From the NCBI GenBank assembly GCA_937889515.1, contig CALAOV010000020.1, forward strand, positions 1 to 35,858: 35,858 nt of DNA, in the 5' to 3' direction. The position numbers and the translations under genes are program-made. The notes under the pieces are model-generated. The model made no database searches. It saw only the letters and a program-made list of their open reading frames with translations, and was not told the DNA's origin. The number at the start of each line of letters is the position of its first letter. The stretch's first letter is position 1. This document shows, in pieces, positions 25,922 through 32,841 of the stretch. The DNA is from an uncultured Myxococcales bacterium. Lineage in GTDB: Bacteria; Myxococcota_A; Polyangia; Fen-1088.

Positions 25922-27183
25922 CGATCGCACTCGCCGCCGATCATGTTCATCATGCCGAAGGTCGGGACGACGTCCGCGATGAACAGCCCCGGCAGGACCT
26001 TGGTGAGGACCGCCGTCGCCGGAAGGCAGGGCGGGCGTACGCGGCACTTCCAGGGGCGGCCGCTGCCGTCGGAGACCAGGTAGAACCCGAGCTCGCCGTT
26101 GCCGGCCTCGGTGTAGGAGTAGACCTCGCCGGGCGGAACGTGGATGCCGTCCATGATGATCTTGAAGTGGGCGATCATCGCCTCGATCGAGTTGTAGGTC
26201 TCGCTCTTGGGCGGCAGCGCGACCCGCGGGTTGTTGATCATGAACGGGCCCGCCGGAATGGTCGCCAGCGCCTGCTCGAGGATCCGCGTCGACTGGGTGA
26301 TCTCCTCGACCCGGACCGCGTACCGGTCGAAGTTGTCGCCCACCGAGCCAACCGGCACGTCGAAGTCGAAGCGGTCGTAGACCAGGTAGGGGTGGTCCTT
26401 GCGGACGTCGTAAGCCATGCCGGTCGAGCGGCCGACCGGTCCGGTGATCCCGTAGGCCAGCGCGTCCTCTTTGGTGATGATCCCGATACCGTCCATCCGG
26501 TCGCGGAAGATCCGGTTGCGGTCGAGCAGCTTGCCGATGTCGCTCATCACGACGCGGGTGCGGGTCAGGATGTCGAGCAGCTTGGGGCCGAACCCGTCCG
26601 GCAAGTCGAACGAGACGCCGCCGATGCGCAGGTAGGTCGAGGTCAGCCGCGCGCCACAGACCTCTTCCAGCAGCTCGAACAGCCACTCGCGCGCCTTGAG
26701 GGCGTAGAGGAAGACCGTGAAGGCGCCCAGCTCCATGGCGCTGGCGCCCAGGCAGGTCAGGTGGTCGCAGATGCGCGAGACCTCGCCCACGATGACCCGG
26801 ATGAAGAGCGCCCGCTCGGGGATGTCGTCGGCGATCCCCATCAGTTTCTCGACCGCCAGCGCGTAGCCGACGTTGTTGAGCATCGGTGAGATGTAATTCA
26901 GGCGGTCTGTATACGGAAAAACCTGAGTCCAAGTCGCACTTTCCGACTCTTTCTCAAAGCAACGGTGGAGGTATCCGATCTGGATGTCGGCGCTGGAGAT
27001 CTTCTCGCCCTCGACCTCCAGCACCATCCGGACGGTGCCGTGCATGGCGGGGTGCGAGGGGCCCATGTTGAGGGGCAGCGACTCGGTGGGCAGATCGGGC
27101 GCGCCCAGATCCTCGGCGTCCTGAAAGCCCAGGACGACGCGGCGATTCTGCGGCGGTACCAGGGGGCCGTCGTTGGTGTCCAC
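25918..27183 (-). CDS. nuoD: NADH-quinone oxidoreductase subunit NuoD
   Basis: NuoD (49-kDa subunit) forms the quinone site with NuoB. GTG 27183 lies 2 nt after the nuoC stop and gives 421 residues, the usual length. Recognisable blocks are LNMGPSHPAMHGTVRMVLEVEGE (quinone-site His in PSHPAMHG), DIQIGYLHRCFEKESE, PYTDRLNYISPMLNNVGYA, VIVGEVSRICDHL, RIGGVSFDLPDGF and the C-terminal VPTFGMMNMIGGECDR. The final Asp-Arg is the family's normal end. It overlaps the nuoG start by 4 nt. The gene is separate from nuoC, unlike the fused nuoCD of enterobacteria. Confidence 0.95.
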   Translation of the reverse strand: MDTNDGPLVPPQNRRVVLGFQDAEDLGAPDLPTESLPLNMGPSHPAMHGTVRMVLEVEGEKISSADIQIGYLHRCFEKESESATWTQVFPYTDRLNYISPMLNNVGYALAVEKLMGIADDIPERALFIRVIVGEVSRICDHLTCLGASAMELGAFTVFLYALKAREWLFELLEEVCGARLTSTYLRIGGVSFDLPDGFGPKLLDILTRTRVVMSDIGKLLDRNRIFRDRMDGIGIITKEDALAYGITGPVGRSTGMAYDVRKDHPYLVYDRFDFDVPVGSVGDNFDRYAVRVEEITQSTRILEQALATIPAGPFMINNPRVALPPKSETYNSIEAMIAHFKIIMDGIHVPPGEVYSYTEAGNGELGFYLVSDGSGRPWKCRVRPPCLPATAVLTKVLPGLFIADVVPTFGMMNMIGGECDR

Positions 27184-27185
27184 GG

Positions 27186-27680
27186 TCAGTCCGGCGCTCC
27201 GGCTTGGCGGCGTACCAGCGGCTGCCGCTTCTCTTTCGGGTAGTCCTTGCGCAGCGGATGCCCTACGAACTCGGGGTACATGAGGATGCGGCGCAGGTCG
27301 GGGTGGCCCTTGAAGCGGACCCCGTACAGATCGTAGGCCTCGCGCTCGAACCAGTTGGTGCCGGCCCAGACCGACACCAGCGTGTCCACCGAGGGATCCT
27401 CCTCGGGCGCCCCGCAGTAGAGGCGCACGCGGTGCTTGAGGCTGACCGAATAGACGTGCAGCACGACATCGAACCTGGGTTCCTTGCCGAACCGGTCGAC
27501 GCAGGTGAGGTCGATGAACATCTCCATCTTGGTCGACGGATCGTCGCGCAGAAACATCGCCACGGGGATCCAGGCGTCGCGCCGGATGCGGGCCCACTCG
27601 TCGCCGTGCGCGCTCCCAGCTTCCAGGATCTCGCCGCCGGTGAACCGCGCGGCCAGCCGGTCGAGGACGATCTGCGCCAC
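27186..27680 (-). CDS. nuoC: NADH-quinone oxidoreductase subunit NuoC
   Basis: NuoC (30-kDa subunit) is a structural part of the peripheral arm. The start is GTG 27680, which shares one base with the nuoB stop; 164 residues. The signature WFEREAYDLYGVRFKGHPDLRRILMYPEFVGHPLRKDYP at about 110-150 is the complex I 30-kDa motif. The N-terminal half (FIDLTCVDRFGKEPRFDVVLHVYSV) matches the family. The C-terminus is short and ends QAGAPD. Confidence 0.94.
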   Translation of the reverse strand: MAQIVLDRLAARFTGGEILEAGSAHGDEWARIRRDAWIPVAMFLRDDPSTKMEMFIDLTCVDRFGKEPRFDVVLHVYSVSLKHRVRLYCGAPEEDPSVDTLVSVWAGTNWFEREAYDLYGVRFKGHPDLRRILMYPEFVGHPLRKDYPKEKRQPLVRRQAGAPD

Positions 27681-28222
27681 TACGGCTCCGCCTTCCGCGC
27701 CGGCGATCCCAGCGGCCGAATCGCGGTCAAGGCCACGTCGTAGCCCTTCTCGGCCTCGATCGCGATCTGGCTGTGCCCCTCGCCCCGCTGGATCCGCTCC
27801 TGCAGCAGCATCAGGCCGTCGAGCACCTGTTCAGGCCGGGGCGGGCAGCCGGGGATGTAGACGTCGACCGGAACGACCTGGTCGGCCCCCGGCATGGTCG
27901 AGTAGTTCTGGTAGAAGCCGCCGGTCGAGGCGCAGACGCCGAAGGCGACCACCCACTTGGGCTCGCACATCTGTTCATAGATGCGGCGCAGGGCCGGGCC
28001 CTGGCGCTCGGTGATGGTGCCGACGATGATCAGCAGATCGGCCTGGCGGGGCGAAAAGCGGGGGAACTCGGCGCCGAAGCGCGCGATGTCGTATTTCGGC
28101 GCGGCGACCGACATGAACTCCATCCCGCAGCAGGCGGTCACGAAGGGGTACTGGAAGAGCGAGAACTTCCGCGCCCAGTTGACCGCAGCCTTCAAGGACG
28201 AGGTATGGAAATCGAAACCCAT
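27680..28222 (-). CDS. nuoB: NADH-quinone oxidoreductase subunit NuoB
   Basis: NuoB holds the terminal cluster N2 that reduces quinone. The 180-residue protein has the four N2 ligands C31, C32 (tandem Cys in TACCGMEF), C97 (FGVCASTGGFY) and C126 (YIPGCPPRPE). Other family blocks are RFGAEFPRFSPRQADLLIIVGTI and YSTMPGADQVVPVD. ATG 28222 has GGGAG about 9 nt upstream. It lies 18 nt after nuoA and overlaps nuoC by one base. The C-terminal 40 residues are variable in the family. Confidence 0.96.
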   Translation of the reverse strand: MGFDFHTSSLKAAVNWARKFSLFQYPFVTACCGMEFMSVAAPKYDIARFGAEFPRFSPRQADLLIIVGTITERQGPALRRIYEQMCEPKWVVAFGVCASTGGFYQNYSTMPGADQVVPVDVYIPGCPPRPEQVLDGLMLLQERIQRGEGHSQIAIEAEKGYDVALTAIRPLGSPARKAEP

Positions 28223-28240
28223 CTTCTGTTGCTCCCGCGC

Positions 28241-28648
28241 CTATTCCCAGCCGACGGCGCGCTTGCGCCAGACATAGGCCAACGCGACGATCAGGATCCC
28301 CATGAAGACCAGGATCTCGCCCAGGCCGAAGAAAGAAACGCCGCCCGTGCAGACGCGGGTCTGGAGATCCACTTGCCCCAGGCAGGAGAGCGCCCGGTAC
28401 TTGAGCGCCCAGGGGTAGAGAAACGCCGTCTCGATGTCGAACACCAGGAAGACGATCGCCACCTGGTAGAACTTGACCTCGAAGCGCGCGCGGGGGCTGC
28501 CAATGACATCGGAGCCGCACTCGTAGGGGTAGTCCTTGGCCGCGCTCGGGCGCGAAGGGCCCAGGTATTTCGCGGCGGCCGTCAGGGCGAACGCGAACCC
28601 GACCCCACCCAGGATCATGAGAGCCGCCGATAGGTAGTCAGATGTCAT
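28241..28648 (-). CDS. nuoA: NADH-quinone oxidoreductase subunit NuoA
   Basis: NuoA is a three-helix membrane subunit next to the quinone chamber. The 135 residues show three hydrophobic segments (AALMILGGVGFAFALTAAA, FYQVAIVFLVFDIETAFLYPWAL, FGLGEILVFMGILIVALAYVW) and the diagnostic loop YPYECGSDVIGSPRARFEVKFY with its conserved Cys. An inserted loop with two Cys (ALSCLGQVDLQTRVCTGG) precedes the third helix. ATG 28648 has only a weak ribosome binding site. It opens the nuo operon and lies about 20 nt downstream of a predicted transcription start. Confidence 0.95.
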   Translation of the reverse strand: MTSDYLSAALMILGGVGFAFALTAAAKYLGPSRPSAAKDYPYECGSDVIGSPRARFEVKFYQVAIVFLVFDIETAFLYPWALKYRALSCLGQVDLQTRVCTGGVSFFGLGEILVFMGILIVALAYVWRKRAVGWE

Positions 28649-28674
28649 CGGGAAGAGCGAAGCCGACGCCGCGA

Positions 28675-28703
28675 TTTATAGAGGTTGCGTGAGAATGAGT
28701 CAA
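28675..28703 (-). promoter_or_regulatory. Predicted sigma-70 promoter of the nuoA operon
   Basis: On the minus strand TTGACT (28703-28698), a 17-nt spacer and TATAAA (28680-28675) match the consensus at 5/6 and 5/6 positions. Transcription would begin near 28668 and give a leader of about 20 nt before nuoA. The -35 lies inside the palindrome shared with the opposite promoter. Confidence 0.7.
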
Positions 28704-28709
28704 TTGACT
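28698..28709. repeat. Perfect 12-bp palindrome joining two -35 elements
   Basis: AGTCAATTGACT is identical on both strands. Each strand reads TTGACT, so the dyad is at once a possible regulator-binding site and the fused -35 region of the two divergent promoters. Confidence 0.85.
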
Positions 28710-28732
28710 TGGAAGCCGCAGGTTTCTATATC
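28704..28732 (+). promoter_or_regulatory. Predicted sigma-70 promoter of the DsbA-like gene
   Basis: TTGACT (28704-28709), a 17-nt spacer and TATATC (28727-28732) match consensus at 5/6 and 4/6. The expected start of transcription is about 28739, only about 4 nt before ATG 28743, which implies a leaderless or nearly leaderless mRNA. Confidence 0.6.
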
Positions 28733-28742
28733 TAGACGCCCG

Positions 28743-29630
28743 ATGCGACGCGCCCCTACGTGGCTCCCCCTGGCCGGAGCGCTGGTCGTATCCATTTCGG
28801 CGCCCGCGTGCGCCAAGGCGCCCGCGCAGGCCCCCCCGCCCGAGGCGGTCGCGACCAAGGCCGCCGGCGAGGACCAGGCGCTCCCGCCGGGCGTCGATCT
28901 GTCCAAGCTCGACGATTTCAGCAAGAAGGTCTTCTTCCGGATCGCCAACAGCGAGCCGTCGGTCTGTGGCCAGGCGCAGAGCCTGATCGTGTCGGCCAAG
29001 AAGAACTGCGGTCGATCGGTCAACGCCCTCCGCTACGTCGCCCGGCTGGTCGAGCAGGGGTTCACCGATTCCGAGGTGTCGGAGGGCCTGGCCAAGCGCT
29101 ACCGCCCGATCGCGCCCAGGAAGATCGACATCTCGGCCGCGCCGATGAAGGGCAATCCCAACGGCAAGATCACCCTCATCGAGTTCGCCGACTACGAGTG
29201 CCCGCACTGCAAGCGCTTTCAGCCCGTGCTCCGCGAGATCGTCGAGGACTTCCCCAACGACGTGAAGCTCTACTTCAAGCACTACCCCTTGCCCCAGCAC
29301 ACCAACGCGCGCCTGGCGGCCGAGGGCGCGGTGGCGGCGCAGAAGCAGGGGAAGTTCTGGCAGTTCCAGGACAAGCTCTGGGAGCATCAAGATGATCTGG
29401 GACCGGCCGAGATAGAGAAGGTGGCCAAGGAATCCGGGCTCGATGTGGGCAAGTTCCGCCAGGACATCGCCTCCGAGGCGGTCAAGGCGCACGTCGAGAA
29501 GGATCACACCGACGGGACCACCGCCGGAATCCAGGCGACGCCCACCCTCTACATCAACGGGCGCGAGTACACCGACGCGCGCGACAGCGACAGTCTCAAG
29601 GAATGGATCAAGGACGAACTAGGTCACTGA
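28743..29630 (+). CDS. DsbA-family thiol-disulfide oxidoreductase, exported
   Basis: Thioredoxin-fold protein of the DsbA/Thioredoxin_4 group, acting on disulfides in the periplasm. ATG 28743 gives 295 residues and a proper export signal (MRRAPTWLPLAGALVVSISAPACA); the upstream GTG 28689 would bury it. Domains: a Pro/Ala-rich linker, a helical segment at about 45-125 with two Cys (SVCGQA, KKNCGRS) often seen in such deltaproteobacterial-type proteins, then the catalytic fold with CPHC (C153, C156) in FADYECPHCKRF and the cis-proline loop QATPTLYING (P267). The active-site dipeptide PH is that of DsbA, favouring an oxidase or isomerase over a reductase. Its end overlaps the TlpA-like gene by 28 nt, so the two thiol proteins are coupled. 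Confidence 0.88.
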   Translation: MRRAPTWLPLAGALVVSISAPACAKAPAQAPPPEAVATKAAGEDQALPPGVDLSKLDDFSKKVFFRIANSEPSVCGQAQSLIVSAKKNCGRSVNALRYVARLVEQGFTDSEVSEGLAKRYRPIAPRKIDISAAPMKGNPNGKITLIEFADYECPHCKRFQPVLREIVEDFPNDVKLYFKHYPLPQHTNARLAAEGAVAAQKQGKFWQFQDKLWEHQDDLGPAEIEKVAKESGLDVGKFRQDIASEAVKAHVEKDHTDGTTAGIQATPTLYINGREYTDARDSDSLKEWIKDELGH

Positions 29631-30142
29631 GACGCGCGGGCCCCACGGTCTTCGCCGTCCTGCTGGCGCTGGGCTGCGCCACGTCCGGAGGCGAGGGCGG
29701 CGGGTCCGGCGGTCCCGTGGGCGCGCCCCTGCCGCTGCTCAAGGTCGATGCCCTCTCCGGCAAGACCATCGACGTCGCGTCGTATCGCGGGCGGGTGCTG
29801 CTGCTCGATGTCTGGGCCTCCTGGTGCGGGCCCTGCAAGCAGGAGCTGCCGATGCTCGACGCGATGGCCAAACGGCTCAAGGGACAGGGGATCGACGTGC
29901 TGGCGGTCTCGGTCGATCAAGAGCGGGCCAACGTCGACAAGTTCGTGCGCGGTCACGGGCGCTGGTCGCTCACCATCGCCCACGATCCCCGCCAGGAGAT
30001 CGCCGAGCTCTTGCAGCCCGACAAGATGCCGACCTCGTACGTGGTCGACAAGTCCGGGATCGTCCGCTACGTCAACGCCGGCTTCGTCCCCGAGGACGCG
30101 GCCGGGATCGAGCGCCGCCTGCTGGAAGTCGCCGGTCACTGA
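29603..30142 (+). CDS. TlpA/ResA-like thioredoxin-fold lipoprotein
   Basis: A 179-residue lipoprotein with the lipobox LLALGC (Cys 25), then CATSGGEGGGSGG, a short Gly-rich linker, and a TlpA-type thioredoxin domain. The active site is WCGPC (C75, C78) in DVWASWCGPCKQELPMLD, and the cis-proline loop is MPTSYVVD. This family usually reduces disulfides or maintains reduced thiols in cytochrome maturation and similar jobs. ATG 29603 sits inside the 3' end of the DsbA-like gene. The gene ends convergent with the next one, with 6 nt between the stops. An oxidising CPHC and a reducing WCGPC protein side by side suggest opposed or sequential thiol roles (inference). Confidence 0.88.
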   Translation: MDQGRTRSLRRAGPTVFAVLLALGCATSGGEGGGSGGPVGAPLPLLKVDALSGKTIDVASYRGRVLLLDVWASWCGPCKQELPMLDAMAKRLKGQGIDVLAVSVDQERANVDKFVRGHGRWSLTIAHDPRQEIAELLQPDKMPTSYVVDKSGIVRYVNAGFVPEDAAGIERRLLEVAGH

Positions 30143-30152
30143 CCGCGGTCAG
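30139..30152. repeat. Perfect 14-bp palindrome spanning two convergent stop codons
   Basis: CTGACCGCGGTCAG contains the TGA of the TlpA-like gene (30140-30142) and, on the minus strand, the TGA of the outer-membrane gene (30151-30149). It could act as a small bidirectional stop structure, but has no loop or T-run. Confidence 0.6.
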
Positions 30153-31261
30153 CGCACCGTCAATTCGAGGGCGATCCCGGGACGCAATCGGAACGACGAC
30201 ACGACCGCGCTGGTCTGCCCGCCCACCGATAAATCGTAGTCGACGGCCGTCGGCAGGTAGTCGGCGAACACCAGCACCTCGATCTCCACCCGGCGGGTCA
30301 GCGCGACTTCCGCGCCGATGGCGCTGGTCACCAGCAGGCTCTCCGACCAGCGGGGCGGGGTGAGCATGGCCATGGCCCCGGTTGTCCCGGCGAGCGGCGT
30401 CAGATGAGACAGATCGGCGCCGATGCCCAGCCGGGCGTCGAGCCCGGGGGGCAACCGGATCTGGATCCCGGCGCGCGGCGTGACGGTCTGCAACCGCAGA
30501 CCGACTGGGCTGGCCTGGTCGTCCGCCGGGAGCTGGTACTGGACGCTCAGCCAGGCAGCGAGCTGGCGCCGGCTGCGCTCCGCGCTCGGCAAGCCCCAGG
30601 ACAGGAGAAGTCCCGGCCCTTGCACGATGGGCAGCTCGGTCGAGAAGCCCTGGCCCGCGTAGAAGACGCCCACCCGCGGCCCGGGCGGCTGCGGCAATCC
30701 GGCGGGCGAGGGCGGGGCGATCGCCGGCGCCGGTCTCGATGGGATGGTGGCGGCCGCTTTCGCGGCGGTTCGGCGCGCCAGCAAGGTCTCGGTCTCCGCG
30801 CGGCTCAGGCCGGCCCGATCGTCCTCGACCAGCGCCAGCAGCGACAGGTCGAGGACCTCGGCCAAGGTGGCGCGGTCGAGCTCGTCGAAGGCGCCGGACA
30901 GGTCGAGGTCGCGGATCAGAAAACGCTCGCCGGAGCGGGCGGCGAAATAGATCCGCGCGCGTTTGGCATCGGTCAGATCGATCCAGCAACGGAGCGCCTC
31001 GCCGGCGGCGCCGGCCGTCCGAAGCACGTCGCGGGGATCGAAGTAATCCGTGCGGCTCCAGTGCAGCGGAACGCCATTGATCCCCCCGGGGCGCGTCAGC
31101 GCCCGGACCCAGTCGAGATTGGCTGGGGTTCCGACCACCGTGATTTCGGTGGCTGCGGCGGGCTGCGTGCTGGGGGCGGTGCTGCCCGGAGCCGCTTCCG
31201 CCTCCGCGCCGGCCGCGTGCAAGAGGACCAGCAGCGCGAGCGGAGATCGGACGGGGATCAC
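30149..31261 (-). CDS. Exported, outer-membrane-like protein of the sigma/anti-sigma operon
   Basis: A 370-residue exported protein, unnamed. It starts at GTG 31261, overlapping the anti-sigma stop (GTGA). The signal peptide (SPLALLVLLHAAGAEAEA) is followed by an N-terminal soluble domain of about 150 residues (ITVVGTPANLDWVRALTRPGG, YFDPRDVLRTAG, RCWIDLTDAKRARIYFA, FLIRDLDLSGAFDELDRATLAEVLDLSLLALVEDD). A Pro/Ala linker and a barrel-like C-terminal half (LLLSWGLP, LAAWLSVQYQLP, LRLQTVTPRAGIQIRLPPGLDARLGIGADLSHL, VEIEVLVFADYLP, SSFRLRPGIALELTVR) follow. I recall similar proteins next to ECF sigma factors in Polyangia, but no function. As the last gene of the operon it may be the sensor at the surface or a target of the sigma factor. 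Confidence 0.7.
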   Translation of the reverse strand: MIPVRSPLALLVLLHAAGAEAEAAPGSTAPSTQPAAATEITVVGTPANLDWVRALTRPGGINGVPLHWSRTDYFDPRDVLRTAGAAGEALRCWIDLTDAKRARIYFAARSGERFLIRDLDLSGAFDELDRATLAEVLDLSLLALVEDDRAGLSRAETETLLARRTAAKAAATIPSRPAPAIAPPSPAGLPQPPGPRVGVFYAGQGFSTELPIVQGPGLLLSWGLPSAERSRRQLAAWLSVQYQLPADDQASPVGLRLQTVTPRAGIQIRLPPGLDARLGIGADLSHLTPLAGTTGAMAMLTPPRWSESLLVTSAIGAEVALTRRVEIEVLVFADYLPTAVDYDLSVGGQTSAVVSSFRLRPGIALELTVR

Positions 31262-32166
31262 CTCAGCTCGGCGAGCCGGCGTCGCCCGACGGGTACGTAG
31301 GCGCTATCCGGAAAACGTCCGATGAGCTGCTCCCAAGTCTGGCGCTCTGGCGCGGCCTCGCCCAGGGCCCCGAGCGCGCGGGCGCGACCGTAGAGCGCCT
31401 CGGGAACCAGCGCGCCCGACGGTAGGGCGCGCAGGTAGGAATCGAACTCCGCCAGAGCCGCGCGCGGGCTGCGATCGAGGAGAAGCCTGCCGAGTGGCAC
31501 CGTGGCCAACACCGCTTCGGGGGTGGTCGGGTAGTCGCGCTGCAGCTGGCGATAGAGCCCCAGGGCCGTCTGGCGCTCGCCGCTTCGCTGCGCGTCGCCC
31601 GCCCGCCGCAACAGGAGGGCGGGGGTGGGACGGAGGCTCTCGCTCGCGGCGTGAATCTCTCGGCGCCGCGACGGCTGCGGCGTCGGCGCGGGCTCGGCCT
31701 GCGCCGGTTCCAGCTCGCCGGGCGCGGGTCGGATCTGGCCCGCCACGGCAACCGTTCGTCGGGAGGGAGCGCGCGGGGCGGTCGCGGCGGCCTCCTCGGG
31801 CGTCGCCCAGATAGGGGTGGGCTTGCGCCGTAGCCAGATGGCCGCGCTCGCCGTGCTGGCGAGGAGCGCGAGCCCCGCCGCGAAGGTGAGGAAGCGAACC
31901 CGCCGTCGGCCGCGCCATCCCCGACGCGGTTGGGCCCGACCCTGGGTCCACCGGCGCGCGACGGCGGAGAGACGTTCGATGCGCGCGCCGTCCTGGTGAT
32001 CGACGGCGTTCATCTCGCCGAAGTCGGAGAGGACCCGCCGCGAGAGGCGGCAGCTCGCGCATCCGCCCAGGTGGGCGGCCAGCGCCAGATTCTCGGCCTG
32101 CGAGAGCTGGCCCCGGCGCGCGCGCGCCACCAGCTCGCTCCGGCAGTCCTGCTCGCGCGCGATCAT
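31258..32166 (-). CDS. Predicted membrane anti-sigma factor with periplasmic TPR-like domain
   Basis: ATG 32166 overlaps the sigma-factor stop (ATGA) and gives 302 residues. The cytoplasmic N-terminus holds a zinc-binding zf-HC2-type motif H32-x3-C36-x2-C39 (HLGGCASC), the anti-sigma domain signature. One membrane helix lies at about 92-112 (FLTFAAGLALLASTASAAIWL). The periplasmic part has a Pro-rich linker and about 130 residues of TPR-like helices (ALLLRRAGDAQRSGERQTALGLYRQLQRDYPTTPEA, ALAEFDSYLRALP, WEQLIGRFPDSAYV) resembling those of CpoB/BamD-like proteins. It should hold the upstream sigma factor inactive at the membrane until a periplasmic signal, probably protein-protein contact through the TPRs, releases it. 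Confidence 0.82.
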   Translation of the reverse strand: MIAREQDCRSELVARARRGQLSQAENLALAAHLGGCASCRLSRRVLSDFGEMNAVDHQDGARIERLSAVARRWTQGRAQPRRGWRGRRRVRFLTFAAGLALLASTASAAIWLRRKPTPIWATPEEAAATAPRAPSRRTVAVAGQIRPAPGELEPAQAEPAPTPQPSRRREIHAASESLRPTPALLLRRAGDAQRSGERQTALGLYRQLQRDYPTTPEAVLATVPLGRLLLDRSPRAALAEFDSYLRALPSGALVPEALYGRARALGALGEAAPERQTWEQLIGRFPDSAYVPVGRRRLAELR

Positions 32167-32831
32167 CCGCGCACCTCCAGGAGCTCGGCCAGCCGTGCGT
32201 CGCCCTCCAGCTTGCGGCGCAGCGCCTGCTTTCCCAGCCGGAGGCGGCTCCAGACCGTGTTGGGCGAGACGGAGGCCGCGTCGGCGATCTCGTCGACGGT
32301 GTAGCCGAGGATGAAGTGCAGCGCCAGCGCCTCGGCGATGACGTCGGGGAGCTCGTCGAGCAGCTGGCGCACCAGCGCGCGCCGTCGGGCCGTCACGGTG
32401 ATCGCCAGCGGCGAGGCGATCTGCTCGATCGGCAGCCCGCCCTCCCGCTCCATCTCCCGATCCTCGGAGATCCCGTCGCCGCTGTCGGTCCAGCGCTGCC
32501 GCACGCGCGCCCGCCGGAGCGCCGCCAGCGCGGTGAGCAGCGCGATCCGGTGCGCGAAGTGCGCAACGCCGCACTCGTTGCGAAACTTCGGCAGCGCGCC
32601 CAGCAGCGCGATGACCGCGTCCTGCGCCACATCGTCGACGTCGGCGTTTCGATGTCCCAGCACCCGCCGCACGATCGTGAACATCGAACCGCCGAGGTGC
32701 ATGACCAGCGTGCCGGCCGCGTCGGCGTCCCCGGCGACGGTCGCGCGCGCCAGCTCGGCCAGCTCGTCGGGCGGCGCCTGCAGCTCCCGCTCGTGCGGGC
32801 CCACCTGGACATCGTTCATCGCTTTCAACAT
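32163..32831 (-). CDS. ECF-type RNA polymerase sigma factor
   Basis: A 222-residue alternative sigma factor. Region 2 covers about 30-115 (FTIVRRVLGHRNADVDDVAQDAVIALLGALPKF, the DVAQD motif binding core polymerase) and region 4 covers about 160-215 (LLDELPDVIAEALALHFILGYTVDEIADAASVSPNTVWSRLRLGKQALRRKL, a helix-turn-helix). There is no region 3. ATG 32831 follows GAGGA with about 7 nt spacing; this ribosome binding site overlaps the nadB stop 10 nt upstream, so translation is probably coupled to nadB. The anti-sigma gene overlaps its end by 4 nt. It is in the same operon as NAD synthesis, which links sigma dosage to nadB transcription. Confidence 0.9.
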   Translation of the reverse strand: MLKAMNDVQVGPHERELQAPPDELAELARATVAGDADAAGTLVMHLGGSMFTIVRRVLGHRNADVDDVAQDAVIALLGALPKFRNECGVAHFAHRIALLTALAALRRARVRQRWTDSGDGISEDREMEREGGLPIEQIASPLAITVTARRRALVRQLLDELPDVIAEALALHFILGYTVDEIADAASVSPNTVWSRLRLGKQALRRKLEGDARLAELLEVRG

Positions 32832-32841
32832 CGAGAGATCC

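Noticed and set aside
24299..26932. 877-codon minus-strand frame read as a full-length NuoG
   Set aside because: Upstream of ATG 25921 the frame only shadows nuoD. The true NuoG N-terminus begins just before VTVTVDGKTQQFPKGTVLLEACN.
25918..27597. 559-codon minus-strand frame read as a fused nuoCD
   Set aside because: The nuoC motif lies in another frame that ends at 27186. The extra N-terminal residues of this frame are a shadow of nuoC, so nuoC and nuoD are separate genes.
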